Origin: Baffinella frigidus
Lineage: Eukaryota > Cryptophyceae > Cryptomonadales > Baffinellaceae
Length of the DNA stretch: 14,157 nucleotides
NCBI GenBank assembly: GCA_026770585.1
Contig: MU647676.1
Location: forward strand, 14,627-28,783
Reading direction: 5' to 3'
In this document: piece by piece, positions 10,439 through 13,400 of the stretch
How positions within the stretch are numbered: the first letter of the stretch is position 1
Layout: every line of letters starts with the position of its first letter
Translations under genes and position numbers: made by a program
The notes under the pieces: generated by a model
The model's database searches: none
The model's input: only the letters and a program-made list of their open reading frames with translations
Told to the model about the DNA's origin: nothing

Positions 10439-13400
10439 ACCCTGAACTCTCAACCCTTGGCCCTTGGCCCTACACCCCACGCCACTCGCCACTAGCCCTT
10501 GCTTCAGAGCAACTTGTCACAAGAAGGACACCCAGGAGGTGAGAGCGCCCCACGGCGCTCTCTGCACTGCACCCTACACCATCCCCATCACCCATCACTC
10601 ATCAACCATCACCCCTCCCTGCCTGCCCGACTGAATCCCAATCCCTAAACCCGAAACCCGAAACCCGAAACCGTCCCCCGTTGAGATGGGTGGGAGCAGG
10701 TGGTGCGTGTTCGCAAATCCGGCTCATGGTCCTTGGGTGGGTGCGAGCAGTGGCGGACAAGTCGCGCACGCACGGCGGAACTCTGCTGCCGTGTGTACGC
10801 CGCCGACTGACTGTCCAGGAAACCTTCGAGGCCATGCATGTGTGTGTGGAGAGACGGTAACGTGCAGCGTGTTCACGCACGCGGCACACGGTTGGGTGGA
10901 GATGCGATCGCGTACAACGCGTTGAACTACCCTGCTCATGGTGGTTGAATGGGAGCAGGTGGCGGACAAGTTCCAGGCAGGGGCATACGAGACGCGGTAC
11001 GCGGCTGGACAAATCCGGCTCATGGTGGTCGGGTGTGTGGGAGCAAACCCTGAACCCTATATCCAACACCCAGGTTGCGGACAAGTTCCAGGTGGGGGCC
11101 TACAAGGCGCGGTACGAGGCCGCGGTGGCGATACGATAACCGGCGTGTTAAGACAACTTCAAGTCAAGGATAGAGCGCAGCTGATCACTGGCGGCCTGAA
11201 CCGGTTCACAAAGAATTGATACAGCATTTGGTTTCGTGCGAGCAGGTGGCGGACAAGTTCCAGGCGGGGGCGTACGAGGCGCGGTACGAGGCCGCGGTGG
11301 CGAAGGCGCAGCAGCTCGAGGCGCTCCTCGCCAACTGGGTCAACTTCGCCAAGGAGGTTCGTAGACCCTGCACCCTGCACCCTGGACCCGAGACCCGAGA
11401 CCACGAGATGCGTAGCTAGTTACCTCTGTGGAAGCGTCCCCCGTACCTGCCTACCTGCCAGCGAGCCTGCATGCCTGACTGACTGACTACCAACCTACCA
11501 ACCTACCAACCTACCAACCTACCGAGCTACCGAGCTACCAAGCTACCCAGCTACCCAGCTACCCAGCTACCCAGCTACCCACCCGCCAGGAGCCTGCTCC
11601 ATTGACACCTCTCAGACGTTCTTGGCACTCACTCTCCCCAGGGTCAGTCATCTTCCCGGACTAAAATATAATCTTGTTCGCAGGCGAGCCACGTGCGGTC
11701 GCTGCACGTGCACATGGAGGAGGCCGAAACCAAGAGCGTGGCTGGCGCGAAGGCCCTGGTAAACCCTGAACCCTACACCCTAAACCCTAAACCCCACACC
11801 CTTAACCCTAACCCCTAAACCCTAAACCCCAAACCCTAAACAGGTTGAGGACGCGCGGGCGATGAAGAACGAGGCGGAGGTTTAACCCTAAACTCTTAAC
11901 CCCAAAACCTAAACCCTAAACACTAAACACTAAATCCTAAACCCTAAACCCTGAACCCTAAACCAGGGGAAGTGCGCCAAGTGGGAGCGGCAGTGCAAGC
12001 GGATGGAGCGCGAGATGACCGAGCTGGTGCTAAGCCCTAAAACCCTCAAACTCTAAATCACACCGCTCTCGAGGAAACTTGGAACATTTTGAATCTCCAC
12101 TCCACAATCTGAACCTGCTTTCAGGTACCAATGTTCAAACCTGCTGAACAGTTCCCTGCCCGCTCGACAGCGAACCTTGAACTCTCAACCATACACTCCA
12201 AACTCTAAACCACTGTACGCCCGAAGGTGGGGATCAAAACACGCGCGAGAGAGCAGGAATGAGACGCACGAATGCTTTGAAAACCCCGCAACCACTTTTG
12301 GAAATCCTAAACCATGACCCTCGAACTCAGCCATAACGTCCAAACCCTAAAACACTAGGTGGGGATCAAGACGCGGGCGCTGGAGAGCAGGAAGGAGACG
12401 CACGAGCGCTACATCGAGATGCTCGAGGAGTGCAAGGTCAATCCCCGTAACAGTAAAATCCTGAAATTCATGAACCCTATGCAGGCCCAGGGCGAATACA
12501 CCTCGAGCCTCGAAGAGGAAGTGCAGAACCTCGATTAAAACCTCCCTACACCCTGAACCCTCAAAATCCTGAAAATGCCAAACCCCACACAGGCCCAGGG
12601 AGAGTACACCTCGAGCCTGGAGGAGGAGGTGCAGGGCCTCAACTCCGACATCGCCACGCTCAAGGAGGTACCGTCCATGGGCTTCTGTTTGAGTCTGCTA
12701 TCATACTTCCAGAGGACGTGACTTGTGTAAAATCCTTCCGGCTATGCCTAAATGGGACTTATTCCCAGAGTCCATCATCCACGATCAAGACGGAACCGTC
12801 CATCATCCACTCGAGGCTGAAAGAGAGGAAGTATTTCAAAAGAAGGGTTGTTGAATTTGTACTAGTCACGGTCACGTTGAGTCACGCAGCCCGCGGATAT
12901 CCGCGGGTTCCACGCGCGCCAAATATTTAGGTTGACGCCCAATCTTTCAGCCAACCAAATCTTTCAGTCGACCAAATCGTTCACCTCCCCGACGGGATAC
13001 TGTAGGGCTCTCGTGCGGCGCGTGTCCTGAATTTGAAGTACCCCGTGCCACCTTTCTGTGAAGTCAAGCACCACTTTACTTCAGTTCAGCAAGGGCAGTA
13101 AAACCCCTGCTGGCATTCTTTGAAGTATTCAAGTCGCCCGCGACACCATCCTCTCCTGCAGGAGACTGAAATATTGGGTCAGCTGAAAATTATCTCCCGC
13201 AGGAGCTCGGCGCGATGCAGGAGGACATCCCGCAGCAAGTGGCAGCCGCGAAGGAGGAGGGCGCTATCGAGGAGCGCGCGCGCGGGTACACCCGAAACTC
13301 GAAACCCGAACCCCTAAACCCGAAACTCGAAAACCGAAACCCGAAATCTTGAAACCTGAATCCTGAACAGTCCTGAACAGTCCTGAACAGTCCTGAACAG

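Larger units (their letters stand above)
12668..13202. other. Intron 21 with palindrome and MITE-like end
   Basis: No coding support. CCGTCCATCATCCAC-like sequence is doubled near 12770-12804. A unit of about 16 bp, CCAAATCTTTCAGTCGA, occurs three times in varied form at about 12938-12986. A MITE-like half lies near 13020. Confidence 0.6.
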
